Shown here: piece after piece, positions 24,309 to 31,520 of the stretch
Layout: every line of letters begins with the position of its first letter
Numbering within the stretch: position 1 is the stretch's first letter
From: Chitinophaga sp. GbtcB8
GTDB lineage: Bacteria; Bacteroidota; Bacteroidia; Chitinophagales; Chitinophagaceae
Direction of reading: 5' to 3'
Assembly: GCF_019091455.1 (NCBI RefSeq)
Contig: NZ_JAGXJN010000051.1
Span: 1 to 43,860 of the forward strand
Length of the DNA stretch: 43,860 nt
Notes under the pieces: model-generated
What the model was told of the DNA's origin: nothing
Database searches by the model: none
Seen by the model: the letters and a program-made list of their open reading frames with translations, nothing else
Made by a program: the position numbers and the translations under genes

Positions 24309-24428
24309 AAGCGCTGGAAAGCATGCAAAACGGGGCTTTGGGCCGTATACTCTGGGTTAAGCCAAGGGGAAACGCACCCTGGCCCGCACAGTGAATGGTT
24401 CTGGGATAAGGAGCAGGCCGGCGGTGGC
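24309..24428 (+). pseudogene. Fragment of a Gfo/Idh/MocA oxidoreductase gene
   Basis: These 120 bases align to 4827-4945 of the oxidoreductase gene in the same orientation. There are five substitutions and one inserted G (in the AAGGGGAAAC stretch), so identity is about 95%. The insertion shifts the frame, and similarity stops sharply on both sides. It corresponds to residues about 132-171, with no start, Rossmann domain or catalytic part, so it cannot encode a working enzyme. No insertion sequence flanks it. It may be a leftover of a copy of that gene or of a close paralog elsewhere. Confidence 0.85.
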
Positions 24429-24553
24429 ACAGGCTCCGGGGCTGAGATGTGCTTATGTAAGTAAACCTAATCTGGAATAATCTAGCTAATTTGCGCCCGG
24501 AAATTGGAATCACCGTTACACATTCGCTCATCCGCACCTAGCACTTTAATATT

Positions 24554-25180
24554 ATGTCTCCCGAACTTAAAATGAAAGCCATTGCCGCCCGTATGCTGCG
24601 GTACTTTTTCCAGGGTTTACTGATCCTGGCCCCTATTGGCATTACTGCGTTTACCATTTACTGGGCCTTTATGACGGTGGATAACCTGCTGCCCACTTCA
24701 CTGCTTCCGGAAAATACGCTTGTATATAAATACCTGCATTATAAAGGGGTAGGTTTTGTGCTGGTGCTGCTGTTGATCATTATGGTAGGCTACCTGAGCT
24801 CCTCGTTTATTGTAGGCCGCCTGTTTGATATGTTTGACCGCCTGATGGAACGTACTCCTTTCATCAAATACATTTACAGCTCTGTAAAAGATGTGTTTGA
24901 TGCGTTTGTGGGCGAGAAAAAGAAATTTGACCACCCCGTGCTGGTACAGCTATACGGGCTGGATGTATGGGAAATGGGCTTTATCACCCAAACGGACGTG
25001 AGCTATTTAGGGCTTGAAGGCTATATGGCCGTGTACGTACCTCATGCCTATGCCATTACCGGCAAAGTATTTATGGTGCCTAAAGAAAGAGTGAAACCGC
25101 TGGAGAATATTTCCGCGGGTGAAGCCATGAAGTTTGCAGTAAGCGGCGGCGTTACTTCTATTGACCACCATACCAAGTGA
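24554..25180 (+). CDS. DUF502 family membrane protein
   Basis: A 208-residue inner-membrane protein. Two hydrophobic helices lie at about 16-38 (YFFQGLLILAPIGITAFTIYW) and 66-92 (GVGFVLVLLLIIMVGYLSSSF). Between and after them are the DUF502 signatures RLMERTPFIKYIYSSVKDVFDAF and AVYVPHAYAITGKVFMVPKE. The family is widespread, with no established function in bacteria. The stop lies inside the left arm of an inverted repeat shared with the convergent hydrolase gene. Confidence 0.92.
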   Translation: MSPELKMKAIAARMLRYFFQGLLILAPIGITAFTIYWAFMTVDNLLPTSLLPENTLVYKYLHYKGVGFVLVLLLIIMVGYLSSSFIVGRLFDMFDRLMERTPFIKYIYSSVKDVFDAFVGEKKKFDHPVLVQLYGLDVWEMGFITQTDVSYLGLEGYMAVYVPHAYAITGKVFMVPKERVKPLENISAGEAMKFAVSGGVTSIDHHTK

Positions 25181-25253
25181 AAAATTAAAAGTTAAAGAAC
25201 TCCCGGCCTTGGGATGTTATGTTCAACCAAAAGAGCTTCTTTTTAATTTTTAC
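25177..25253. terminator. Stop-to-stop inverted repeat, likely bidirectional terminator
   Basis: The left arm (25177-25202, GTGAAAAATTAAAAG and on) begins at the DUF502 stop. The right arm (25233-25253) ends inside the stop of the convergent hydrolase. They pair over about 20 bases with a small bulge, and both 3' sides are T-rich on their strands. The arms are built from AATTAAAA words. Confidence 0.55.
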
Positions 25254-26077
25254 TTATTCAACACTTCTTCTGCAAACTGCCATAACAGGTGATTGAAGAT
25301 CTGCGGCTGGTCATAGTTCACCAAATGCCCGGCTGCGGGCACTTTGAAGATGGTATCTTTCCACTTACGTTTAAAAGAAACCCCATCCAGGTAATTGAGC
25401 CTTACCACATTCTCCTGCTGCCCCATTACCAGGCATAAAGGCAGCTCGCTATGCTGCAGGCCATCTATATGATTGGCGCCATCGGCCCGCATATACCGGC
25501 CAAAAGTGGTGCGGAACACAGGATCTGTATCATAATAATATTGCTTGCAGCCGGCTATGAACTGGTCTGTAGGCCGGTACACCAGCTTTTTGCTGTAAGC
25601 GGTTAAAGCAGCATCCGAAGGGGTTTCTGTAAGCACCTGTTCGTACGGGGATGACAGTAGTACGGAGGCCCACGGCGTATCATGATTGCCAATAGCTGCA
25701 CCGGCAAAAAATAATCCTTTAGGCGGCTGCAATAAAAGAGGCAGCGCTTCGCTGATGAGGTTTGTGCCTGATGAAATGCCTACCAGCACATAATTTTCCA
25801 GGGTGCTGGCATTAATATAATCGGCCAGCTGCCGGGCCATACCGGCAATACTATAATCACGCTCCGGTGCGGTGCTACGCCCTGAACGTCCGTGGCCAGG
25901 CAGATCCGGCGCTATAAGTCGGAACTGCTCCTGCAATAATTCATCTTTTAATTGCTCGTCCCAGATATCGGATTGTTGCAATCCCCCATGAATGAAAATA
26001 ATGGCTTTATCAGATTCACCGGTGCTGCGGGTAAAAATGGGCATACCATTTACCGGAATGGTCGTAAAATTTTCCAT
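25250..26077 (-). CDS. Alpha/beta hydrolase
   Basis: A 275-residue cytosolic alpha/beta-hydrolase fold enzyme. The oxyanion-hole HGG (30-32) is in IIFIHGG. The nucleophile is S102 in the elbow G-I-S-S-G. The APDLPGHGRSGRS strand is typical of lipase/esterase-like members, and the catalytic histidine is about H251 in AAGHLVNYDQP. The ATG at 26077 is preferred over an in-frame GTG eight codons upstream. The substrate is unknown. It is divergent from the zinc-dependent enzyme gene, with a palindrome between them. Confidence 0.88.
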   Translation of the reverse strand: MENFTTIPVNGMPIFTRSTGESDKAIIFIHGGLQQSDIWDEQLKDELLQEQFRLIAPDLPGHGRSGRSTAPERDYSIAGMARQLADYINASTLENYVLVGISSGTNLISEALPLLLQPPKGLFFAGAAIGNHDTPWASVLLSSPYEQVLTETPSDAALTAYSKKLVYRPTDQFIAGCKQYYYDTDPVFRTTFGRYMRADGANHIDGLQHSELPLCLVMGQQENVVRLNYLDGVSFKRKWKDTIFKVPAAGHLVNYDQPQIFNHLLWQFAEEVLNK

Positions 26078-26223
26078 AATTGAGTTAGTCCCCTTCTTCA
26101 CGGCATTGGATTTAAGGCGCTGCTGTTTTCATATTTGGTCGTGCCTGATGTGGGATATTTATGCTAAATATAAAACCCGTCAGCGATCATACCATTTGTT
26201 TAACCAACCATTAACAAAACAAG

Positions 26224-26245
26224 ATTATGTGTGTGCACGCATAAT
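26224..26245. promoter_or_regulatory. 22-bp palindrome between divergent genes
   Basis: ATTATG at the left and CATAAT at the right, with inner GTG and CAC matching; 9 of 11 base pairs are complementary. It lies between the hydrolase and zinc-dependent enzyme starts and could bind a dimeric regulator. Confidence 0.4.
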
Positions 26246-26322
26246 TTTTATGCTTATTTTAGCGGCTGCAATCCTCTCTCAGTGTAGTTTTCAAATTACT
26301 TAATGCTAAATGCTCAACCTGT

Positions 26323-27300
26323 ATGTACCAGCGGCTTTTACCGTTTATACTGTTAGTATTATTATTACCGTTACAAGGAAATAGCTGGGGATTTTTTGCG
26401 CATCAGCGTATTAACCGGCTGGCGGTATTTTCCCTGCCACCGGAAATGCTGGTGTTCTATAAACCACACCTGGAATTTATAACGCAGCATGCTGTTGACC
26501 CTGATAAAAGAAGGTATGCTGTAGCCGCGGAAGCGCCCCGGCATTATATAGATATTGATCATTACGGACCACCGCCTTTTGACAGTCTGCCCCGTTCCTG
26601 GCAGGCTGCCATGGTAAAATATACAGCAGATACATTACAGCAGCATGGCATACTGCCCTGGCATATTCCCCGTATGGTGGCCCGTTTAAGCTGTGCCTTT
26701 GAGGAAAAGGATGCGGCGCAGATCCTGAAACTTTCTGCGGAGCTGGGACATTACGTTGCCGATGCGCATGTGCCTTTGCATGCCAGCTCCAATCATAACG
26801 GGCAATTAACCAACCAGCAGGGCATTCATGGCCTGTGGGAATCGCGCATACCGGAGCTGGTGGCAGATAAGGCTTTTAACTACTGGGCGGGCAAAGCCAC
26901 TTATATAACAGATGTGCAGGACTTTGCATGGGAAATTATTATAAGCAGCGCGCTGGCAGCCGATACGGTATTAAGGCTGGAAAAGGAATTAAGCGGGCGC
27001 TTCCCGCCGGCGCAGCGTTATGCTTATGAAAAACGGAATGGCGTGCTGGCGCGGAATTATTCAAAAGCCTATACCCTGGCCTATCACCGGTTATTGGGCA
27101 ATATGGTGGAGCGGCGCATGCGCGGTGCTATGCAGGCAGCGGCCAGCTGCTGGTACACAGCCTGGGTAAATGCCGGGCAGCCCTCCCTGCAGGAGCTGGC
27201 CGGCAGATCCTTTACCGCCACCCAGCTGCAGGAGTTTCAGCAGCTGGACCAGGCCTGGCAAAAGAGGCGTTCTTTGGGCCGCGGGCACGAAGAAGAATGA
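26323..27300 (+). CDS. Secreted zinc-dependent phospholipase C / S1-P1 nuclease-like protein
   Basis: A 325-residue exported protein. The signal peptide is about residues 1-21 and the mature protein would start at W22 (WGFFAHQRINRLA), as in S1/P1 nucleases and zinc phospholipases, where the N-terminal Trp binds zinc. Other likely ligands are H27, D59, H74, H143 and D147 (ELGHYVADAHVPLH), and H169/E173 (GIHGLWESRIPE). Bacteroidota homologues are annotated as zinc-dependent phospholipase C family. Whether it cuts lipids or nucleic acids cannot be decided here. The C-terminal about 60 residues are Gln/Arg-rich. Confidence 0.85.
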   Translation: MYQRLLPFILLVLLLPLQGNSWGFFAHQRINRLAVFSLPPEMLVFYKPHLEFITQHAVDPDKRRYAVAAEAPRHYIDIDHYGPPPFDSLPRSWQAAMVKYTADTLQQHGILPWHIPRMVARLSCAFEEKDAAQILKLSAELGHYVADAHVPLHASSNHNGQLTNQQGIHGLWESRIPELVADKAFNYWAGKATYITDVQDFAWEIIISSALAADTVLRLEKELSGRFPPAQRYAYEKRNGVLARNYSKAYTLAYHRLLGNMVERRMRGAMQAAASCWYTAWVNAGQPSLQELAGRSFTATQLQEFQQLDQAWQKRRSLGRGHEEE

Positions 27301-27377
27301 CTGTATTAACTATAAAATAACAAGCCATGAAACCCGGTGTGGCATTCACTCTCAGCCATTAGCATATTACTATTTTC

Positions 27378-27440
27378 AATTTAACTTTTCACGTGTTATA
27401 CCATTTAAAATAAAAAACGGTTTTTAAGAAAAGTTAAATT
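27378..27440. promoter_or_regulatory. Long inverted repeat at the serC promoter
   Basis: AATTTAACTTTTC (27378-27390) and GAAAAGTTAAATT (27428-27440) are perfect 13-bp inverted copies separated by 37 bases. The right copy abuts the -7 box at 27440, so it covers the spacer region of the promoter. It could be a pair of operator sites or a loop-forming element. Confidence 0.6.
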
Positions 27441-27447
27441 ATCTTTG
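27440..27447 (+). promoter_or_regulatory. -7 box of the serC promoter
   Basis: TATCTTTG is an exact TAnnTTTG match. It gives a leader of about 120 bases before the ATG at 27574. The -33 position has no clear TTG. Confidence 0.55.
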
Positions 27448-27573
27448 TTGGCACTATCTTTTTAACCTTTATCCTACACCACTTAACAGAAACACCTTAC
27501 TTTTTTTATCCGTTCCTTAGAAAAACCAATAAAAGTGGAAGAAGCTAATAATTTATTTAATCAGGATCGCAAC

Positions 27574-28644
27574 ATGAAGGTGCACAACTTTAACGCCGGG
27601 CCTTCTGTATTACCGAACGAGGTATTATACAAAGCCAGCAAAGCGTTGATTGATTTCGAAGGATCGGGCATGTCAATTTTAGAGATAGGTCATAGAACAG
27701 AACTGTTCATGAACGTGTTGGATGAGGCACGCAGCCTGGTAAAGGAGTTAATGCAACTAGAGGATGACTTTGAAGTACTGTATTTACACGGAGGTGCCAG
27801 CACACAGTTTATGCAGGTGCCTATGAATCTGTTGGAAAACGGAGAAACGGCTGCATATGTAGACACCGGTGTATGGTCATACAAAGCTATGAAGGAAGCC
27901 AAGTCTTTTGGATATGTAGATGCCGTGGCCAGCTCACGTGAAAGCAACTATAACCACATTCCCAAGCAATTCATAATTCCGCCACAGGCCAAGTTCCTGC
28001 ATATTACCACTAACAATACCATTTATGGTACGCAGTGGCAGAAAATGCCGGTAACAGACCTGCCGCTGGTAGCAGATATGAGCTCAGACATCCTGAGCCG
28101 CCAGCTGGACTTTAACAAGTTTGCGCTGATCTATGCCGGGGTACAAAAGAATATGGGCGCTGCCGGTACTACCATGGTAGCGGTGCGTAAAAGCGCGCTG
28201 GGTAAGGTAACGCGTAAAATACCCACCATACTGGATTACCGCGTGCACATTGAAAACGGATCTATGTACAATACCCCGCCGGTATTTGCGATCTATATTT
28301 CCATGCTTACGTTACGCTGGTTAAAAGAGCAGGGCGGTGCAGCTGCAATGGAACGCCTCAATGAAAAGAAAGCCGGCATGCTATACAGCGAAATTGATAA
28401 TAACCCGCTGTTCCGTGGTACGGTAGCCAAAGAAGACCGCAGCCGCATGAACGTGTGCTTTATTATGGATAAACCGGAGCTGGAAGAAGAATTCCTGAAA
28501 TTCTGTAAGAAAGAAGATATAGTGGGCATCAAAGGCCACCGCAGTGTAGGCGGTTTCCGCGCATCGCTGTACAATGCCCTGCCCTACGAAAGCGTAGAGG
28601 TAATGGTAGAAGCGATGAAATACTTCAGCCTGAAGAAGGCGTAA
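27574..28644 (+). CDS. serC: Phosphoserine aminotransferase
   Basis: A 356-residue PLP enzyme that makes O-phosphoserine from 3-phosphohydroxypyruvate and glutamate (serine and pyridoxal synthesis). The N-terminus NFNAGPSVLPNEVL is diagnostic. The PLP lysine is K192 in YAGVQKNMGAAG. HGGASTQFMQVP and ITTNNTIYGTQW are the cofactor and substrate loops, and KGHRSVGGFRASLYNA is the conserved end. The ATG at 27574 matches the family start; a GTG at 27535 would add 13 unrelated residues. In Bacteroidota serA often follows, but here a terminator and then a DUF1015 gene follow. Confidence 0.97.
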   Translation: MKVHNFNAGPSVLPNEVLYKASKALIDFEGSGMSILEIGHRTELFMNVLDEARSLVKELMQLEDDFEVLYLHGGASTQFMQVPMNLLENGETAAYVDTGVWSYKAMKEAKSFGYVDAVASSRESNYNHIPKQFIIPPQAKFLHITTNNTIYGTQWQKMPVTDLPLVADMSSDILSRQLDFNKFALIYAGVQKNMGAAGTTMVAVRKSALGKVTRKIPTILDYRVHIENGSMYNTPPVFAIYISMLTLRWLKEQGGAAAMERLNEKKAGMLYSEIDNNPLFRGTVAKEDRSRMNVCFIMDKPELEEEFLKFCKKEDIVGIKGHRSVGGFRASLYNALPYESVEVMVEAMKYFSLKKA

Positions 28645-28680
28645 TAATGTGGTGAGAATGATATTTGTGCGGATAACTTA
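28643..28680 (+). repeat. Degenerate octamer array after serC
   Basis: Starting at the serC stop, words such as TAATGTGG, ATTTGTGC and GGATAACT keep a loose 8-base spacing. It looks like a decayed sense-strand partner of the inverted array at 28782-28821. Confidence 0.35.
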
Positions 28681-28712
28681 GTTATTTGATTAACCGCTAT
28701 AATGCTTAAAGT

Positions 28713-28745
28713 CCCGTTTCGTCTGCAGACGAACGGGATTTTTTA
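28713..28745 (+). terminator. Terminator of serC
   Basis: CCCGTT/AACGGG and CGTC/GACG stems with one bulged T and a TGCA loop, followed by ATTTTTTAATTT. Confidence 0.9.
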
Positions 28746-28781
28746 ATTTGTGGATATGCTGACATTATTTACTCCGCCTGT

Positions 28782-28821
28782 ATTCATTTGCACATTTGCA
28801 CATTAGCACATTTGCACATTA
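28782..28821 (-). repeat. Octamer array upstream of the DUF1015 gene
   Basis: Five 8-bp units: on the plus strand ATTCATTT, then GCACATTT and GCACATTA alternating twice. On the minus strand these are TAATGTGC and AAATGTGC, the RGATGTGC family. The array ends 5 bases before a -7 box. Confidence 0.88.
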
Positions 28822-28825
28822 TTAT

Positions 28826-28833
28826 TATTTTTG
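28826..28833 (+). promoter_or_regulatory. -7 box of the DUF1015 gene
   Basis: TATTTTTG, exact TAnnTTTG, 22 bases before the ATG at 28856. The upstream promoter region is made of the octamer array itself. Confidence 0.55.
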
Positions 28834-28855
28834 CCCCCTCAACAATCACATAATC

Positions 28856-30097
28856 ATGGCAATCATCAGACCGTTCAAAGGATTAAGACCGCAAGCCGCA
28901 TTGGCTGCCCAGGTGGCCGCACGGCCCTATGATGTGCTTAGCTCTGCAGAAGCTAAAGTGGCAGCCGCCGGTAATCCTAATTCTTATTACCACGTTTCAA
29001 AATCTGAAATAGATCTGCCGGACGGTTCGGATATTCATAGCCAGGCCGTGTATGAAAAAGCGGCCGAGAACCTGCAGAAGTTCATTAAAGAAGGTACCCT
29101 GTTCCAGGATGCCCAGCCCTGTTACTATATCTACAAGCTGGTAATGGATGAGCGTGCACAGGTAGGCCTGGTATGCGCTTCGTCCATTACAGATTATAAC
29201 AACGGCATTATTAAAAAGCATGAATTTACGCGTCCCGAGAAAGAGCAGGACCGTATTAATCATATAAAAACCACCCGTGCGCAAACCGGTAATGTGTTCC
29301 TGGCTTATAATGATGTGCCGGAGCTGAATGTGGTAATAGAGCACTGGCAGCACAAAACACCCGCTTACGATTTTACCGCTGATGATGGCATACAGCACAC
29401 CATTTGGGTGGTGGACGATGCCGCTGTGACAGCGCAGATCACCAGCCTTTTTGCCGAAAAAGTGCCCTTTACCTACATTGCCGACGGACACCACCGTGCA
29501 GCTTCTGCCTCCCTGGTACAAAAGGAGTTTGCCGCTAAGGGACTGGTTAAATCTGAAGAAGATGCAGCCAACTTTTTCCTGACCACTATTTTCCCGGCCA
29601 GCCAGCTGGCTATCCTGGATTATAACCGCCTGGTAAAAGACCTGAACGGCCTTACAGCGGCAGACCTGCTCTCCCGCCTGGATTATGATTTCACGGTCGA
29701 GGAGGTAGGCCACCTGCCGCAAAAGCCAGCTATGCTGCATGAGTTCAGCATGTACCTGGAAAACAGGTGGTACCGCCTGGTAGCCCGCGAAGGCACCTAC
29801 ACCACCGATCCTATTGGCATACTGGATGTAACCATCCTGCAAAATAATGTACTGGATAAGCTGCTGGGTATTAAAGACCCGCGGACCGATAAACGCATTG
29901 ATTTCGTGGGCGGTATCCGCGGACTGGAAGAGCTGGTAAAACGGGTGAACAGCGGCGAAATGAAAGTAGCCTTTGCCCTCTACCCTGTTACTATACAGCA
30001 GCTGTTTGATATTGCGGACAGCGGCAATGTAATGCCTCCCAAATCCACCTGGTTTGAGCCCAAGCTGAGGGATGGGCTGATCACGCAGCTGATCTGA
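28856..30097 (+). CDS. DUF1015 family protein
   Basis: A 413-residue cytosolic protein of the DUF1015 family. The start AIIRPFKGLRPQAALAAQVAARPYDVLSSAEA (first 33 residues) and the histidine motif YIADGHHRAASA in the middle are diagnostic. HEFTRPEKEQDRINHIKTTRAQTGNVFL is also conserved. The family often lies beside serA/serC, which suggests a link to serine metabolism, but no activity is established to my knowledge. serA is not between serC and this gene here. The ATG at 28856 is the family start; an upstream in-frame start would begin inside the octamer repeats. Confidence 0.93.
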   Translation: MAIIRPFKGLRPQAALAAQVAARPYDVLSSAEAKVAAAGNPNSYYHVSKSEIDLPDGSDIHSQAVYEKAAENLQKFIKEGTLFQDAQPCYYIYKLVMDERAQVGLVCASSITDYNNGIIKKHEFTRPEKEQDRINHIKTTRAQTGNVFLAYNDVPELNVVIEHWQHKTPAYDFTADDGIQHTIWVVDDAAVTAQITSLFAEKVPFTYIADGHHRAASASLVQKEFAAKGLVKSEEDAANFFLTTIFPASQLAILDYNRLVKDLNGLTAADLLSRLDYDFTVEEVGHLPQKPAMLHEFSMYLENRWYRLVAREGTYTTDPIGILDVTILQNNVLDKLLGIKDPRTDKRIDFVGGIRGLEELVKRVNSGEMKVAFALYPVTIQQLFDIADSGNVMPPKSTWFEPKLRDGLITQLI

Positions 30098-30153
30098 TCA
30101 GGATACTCATATGCCGGTGATGATCATCAGGCGCATTAATATGTTTTTTACTT

Positions 30154-30187
30154 AAAAAGGTCCCGGAATAGCCCCCGGGACCTTTTT
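30154..30187. terminator. Terminator after the DUF1015 gene
   Basis: AAAAAGGTCCCGG (30154-30166) pairs perfectly with CCGGGACCTTTTT (30175-30187), with a T-run on each strand. Confidence 0.9.
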
Positions 30188-30202
30188 AATTCCAGACGCT
30201 CA

Positions 30203-30234
30203 GCACATTAGCATATCAGCACATTAGCGCATTC
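30203..30234 (-). repeat. Octamer array upstream of the TPR gene
   Basis: Plus-strand units GCACATTA, GCATATCA, GCACATTA, GCGCATTC. On the minus strand they belong to the RGATGTGC family. The array lies just after the terminator and about 45 bases before the TPR gene start; a sense-strand array follows that gene's stop. Confidence 0.82.
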
Positions 30235-30277
30235 ATTTGTACATTTTCTTTACATTTACAACAAAGCAAAGACAGGC

Positions 30278-31366
30278 ATGAACCGGCGATTTTCTTTATT
30301 GAAAAAAATACTAATAAGTGGATTCTTGTTATTTACCCAGGTAGCCTGGGCACAGGATGCGAATGAGCTGTTCAGCACCGCCAATAACTTTATACGCAGC
30401 GGCGATTATGCCAATGCTATACTGGTATTAAACCAGGCCTTACAGCTGGAGCCGGACAACACGCAGTTCCGCAAACAGCTGGGCTTTGCCTATTACCTGC
30501 GTGGGGAAATGCCCAAAGCGCAAAAGATCATTGAGCCTTTGCTGGATAAAAAAGATACGGATGCACAGCTGTACCAGATAGCCGGCAATATCTATCAATC
30601 CCGGCAGGACTGGAAAGGCGCGCAAAGATTATATGATAAAGGGATCCGCAAATTCCCGGAAAGCGGGGAGCTGTATAACGATAACGGGCAGCTGCTCATT
30701 TCCCTTAAAATGTTTGACGGGGCTTTGAACAACTGGCTCAAAGGCATTGAAAAAGATCCCAATTTCCCCGGCAATTATTACAATGCCGCCCGCACCTATT
30801 ATTATAGCAAAGACCCGGTATGGGCCATCCTGTACGGGGAGATATTTGTGAACCTGGAAAGCTATACCACGCGTACCGCAGAGATCCGCGATATATTAAT
30901 TGAATCCTACAAAAAGCTGTTTAACGACCCGTCTATGCTAAACAGCATTCCGGCAGATATGGAAAGCGGCAAAAAAGGACGCCGTGGTAAAACCGCTGAG
31001 CATTCGGACTTTGTAAATGTATTCCGGCAGCTGCTGGCCAAGCAAACCGGCGTTATCAGCAACGGTATTGACCCTGAAACGCTTATTATGCTGCGCACCC
31101 GTTTTATACTGGACTGGTATAATTTTTATAGCTTCAAATACCCGTTTGCGTTATTTGACATGCAGCGTACCCTGCTGAAAGAGGGTATGTTTGAAGCGTA
31201 TAACCAATGGATCTTTGGACCGGTAGCCAGCCAGGCCAGCTATCGCGCCTGGACCAACCTGCACAAAACAGAATACGATAAGTTTATGCAGTACCAGCGC
31301 AACCATCCGTTTAAATTACGCCCCGATGAGTATTACAATGATGGCCGGTTTACACTCAGCAGATAG
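30278..31366 (+). CDS. Secreted tetratricopeptide-repeat protein
   Basis: A 362-residue protein with a signal peptide (about 1-25, cleavage after WAQ). Several TPR units follow: ANELFSTANNFIRSGDYANAILVLNQALQLEPDN (about 28-61), FRKQLGFAYYLRGEMPKAQKIIEPL, LYQIAGNIYQSRQDWKGAQRLYDKGIRKFPES and NDNGQLLISLKMFDGALNNWLKGIEKDPN, up to about residue 175. The C-terminal half has a basic patch (KKGRRGK) and no recognised domain. TPRs mediate protein-protein contacts; the partner is unknown. The gene is flanked by inverted octamer arrays on both sides. Confidence 0.88.
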   Translation: MNRRFSLLKKILISGFLLFTQVAWAQDANELFSTANNFIRSGDYANAILVLNQALQLEPDNTQFRKQLGFAYYLRGEMPKAQKIIEPLLDKKDTDAQLYQIAGNIYQSRQDWKGAQRLYDKGIRKFPESGELYNDNGQLLISLKMFDGALNNWLKGIEKDPNFPGNYYNAARTYYYSKDPVWAILYGEIFVNLESYTTRTAEIRDILIESYKKLFNDPSMLNSIPADMESGKKGRRGKTAEHSDFVNVFRQLLAKQTGVISNGIDPETLIMLRTRFILDWYNFYSFKYPFALFDMQRTLLKEGMFEAYNQWIFGPVASQASYRAWTNLHKTEYDKFMQYQRNHPFKLRPDEYYNDGRFTLSR

Positions 31367-31404
31367 GGATGTACGGATGTATGGGAATAAATGTGCAAAT
31401 GAAT
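31367..31404 (+). repeat. Octamer array after the TPR gene
   Basis: Starts on the base after the TAG stop: GGATGTAC, GGATGTAT, then after a 2-base phase slip AAATGTGC and AAATGAAT. It is a partly degenerate sense-strand array. Confidence 0.7.
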
Positions 31405-31520
31405 AGAAGGCACTGATGTGCTGGTTTGTTTTTGTTTTATATGCTTTAAAAAATTGAGAATGCAAGTGCCGATGATTCCACGTGGTTATTAATTATTCAT
31501 TGTTAATTATTAATTATTAT

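Larger units (their letters stand above)
23622..24553. other. Gene-free interval, 932 bases
   Basis: Holds, in order: the efflux promoter and operator, a G-rich repeat patch, 11-bp arrays A and B, about 80 ordinary bases, the broken oxidoreductase fragment, and about 125 bases leading to the DUF502 gene. A proline-rich minus-strand frame over the G-rich patch is judged spurious. It is the densest repeat region of the window. Confidence 0.7.

Noticed and set aside
15415..31480. Shared 15-base word AGTGCCGATGATTCC at about 15415 and 31465
   Set aside because: One match of this length is expected by chance in a window of this size; flanks do not match.
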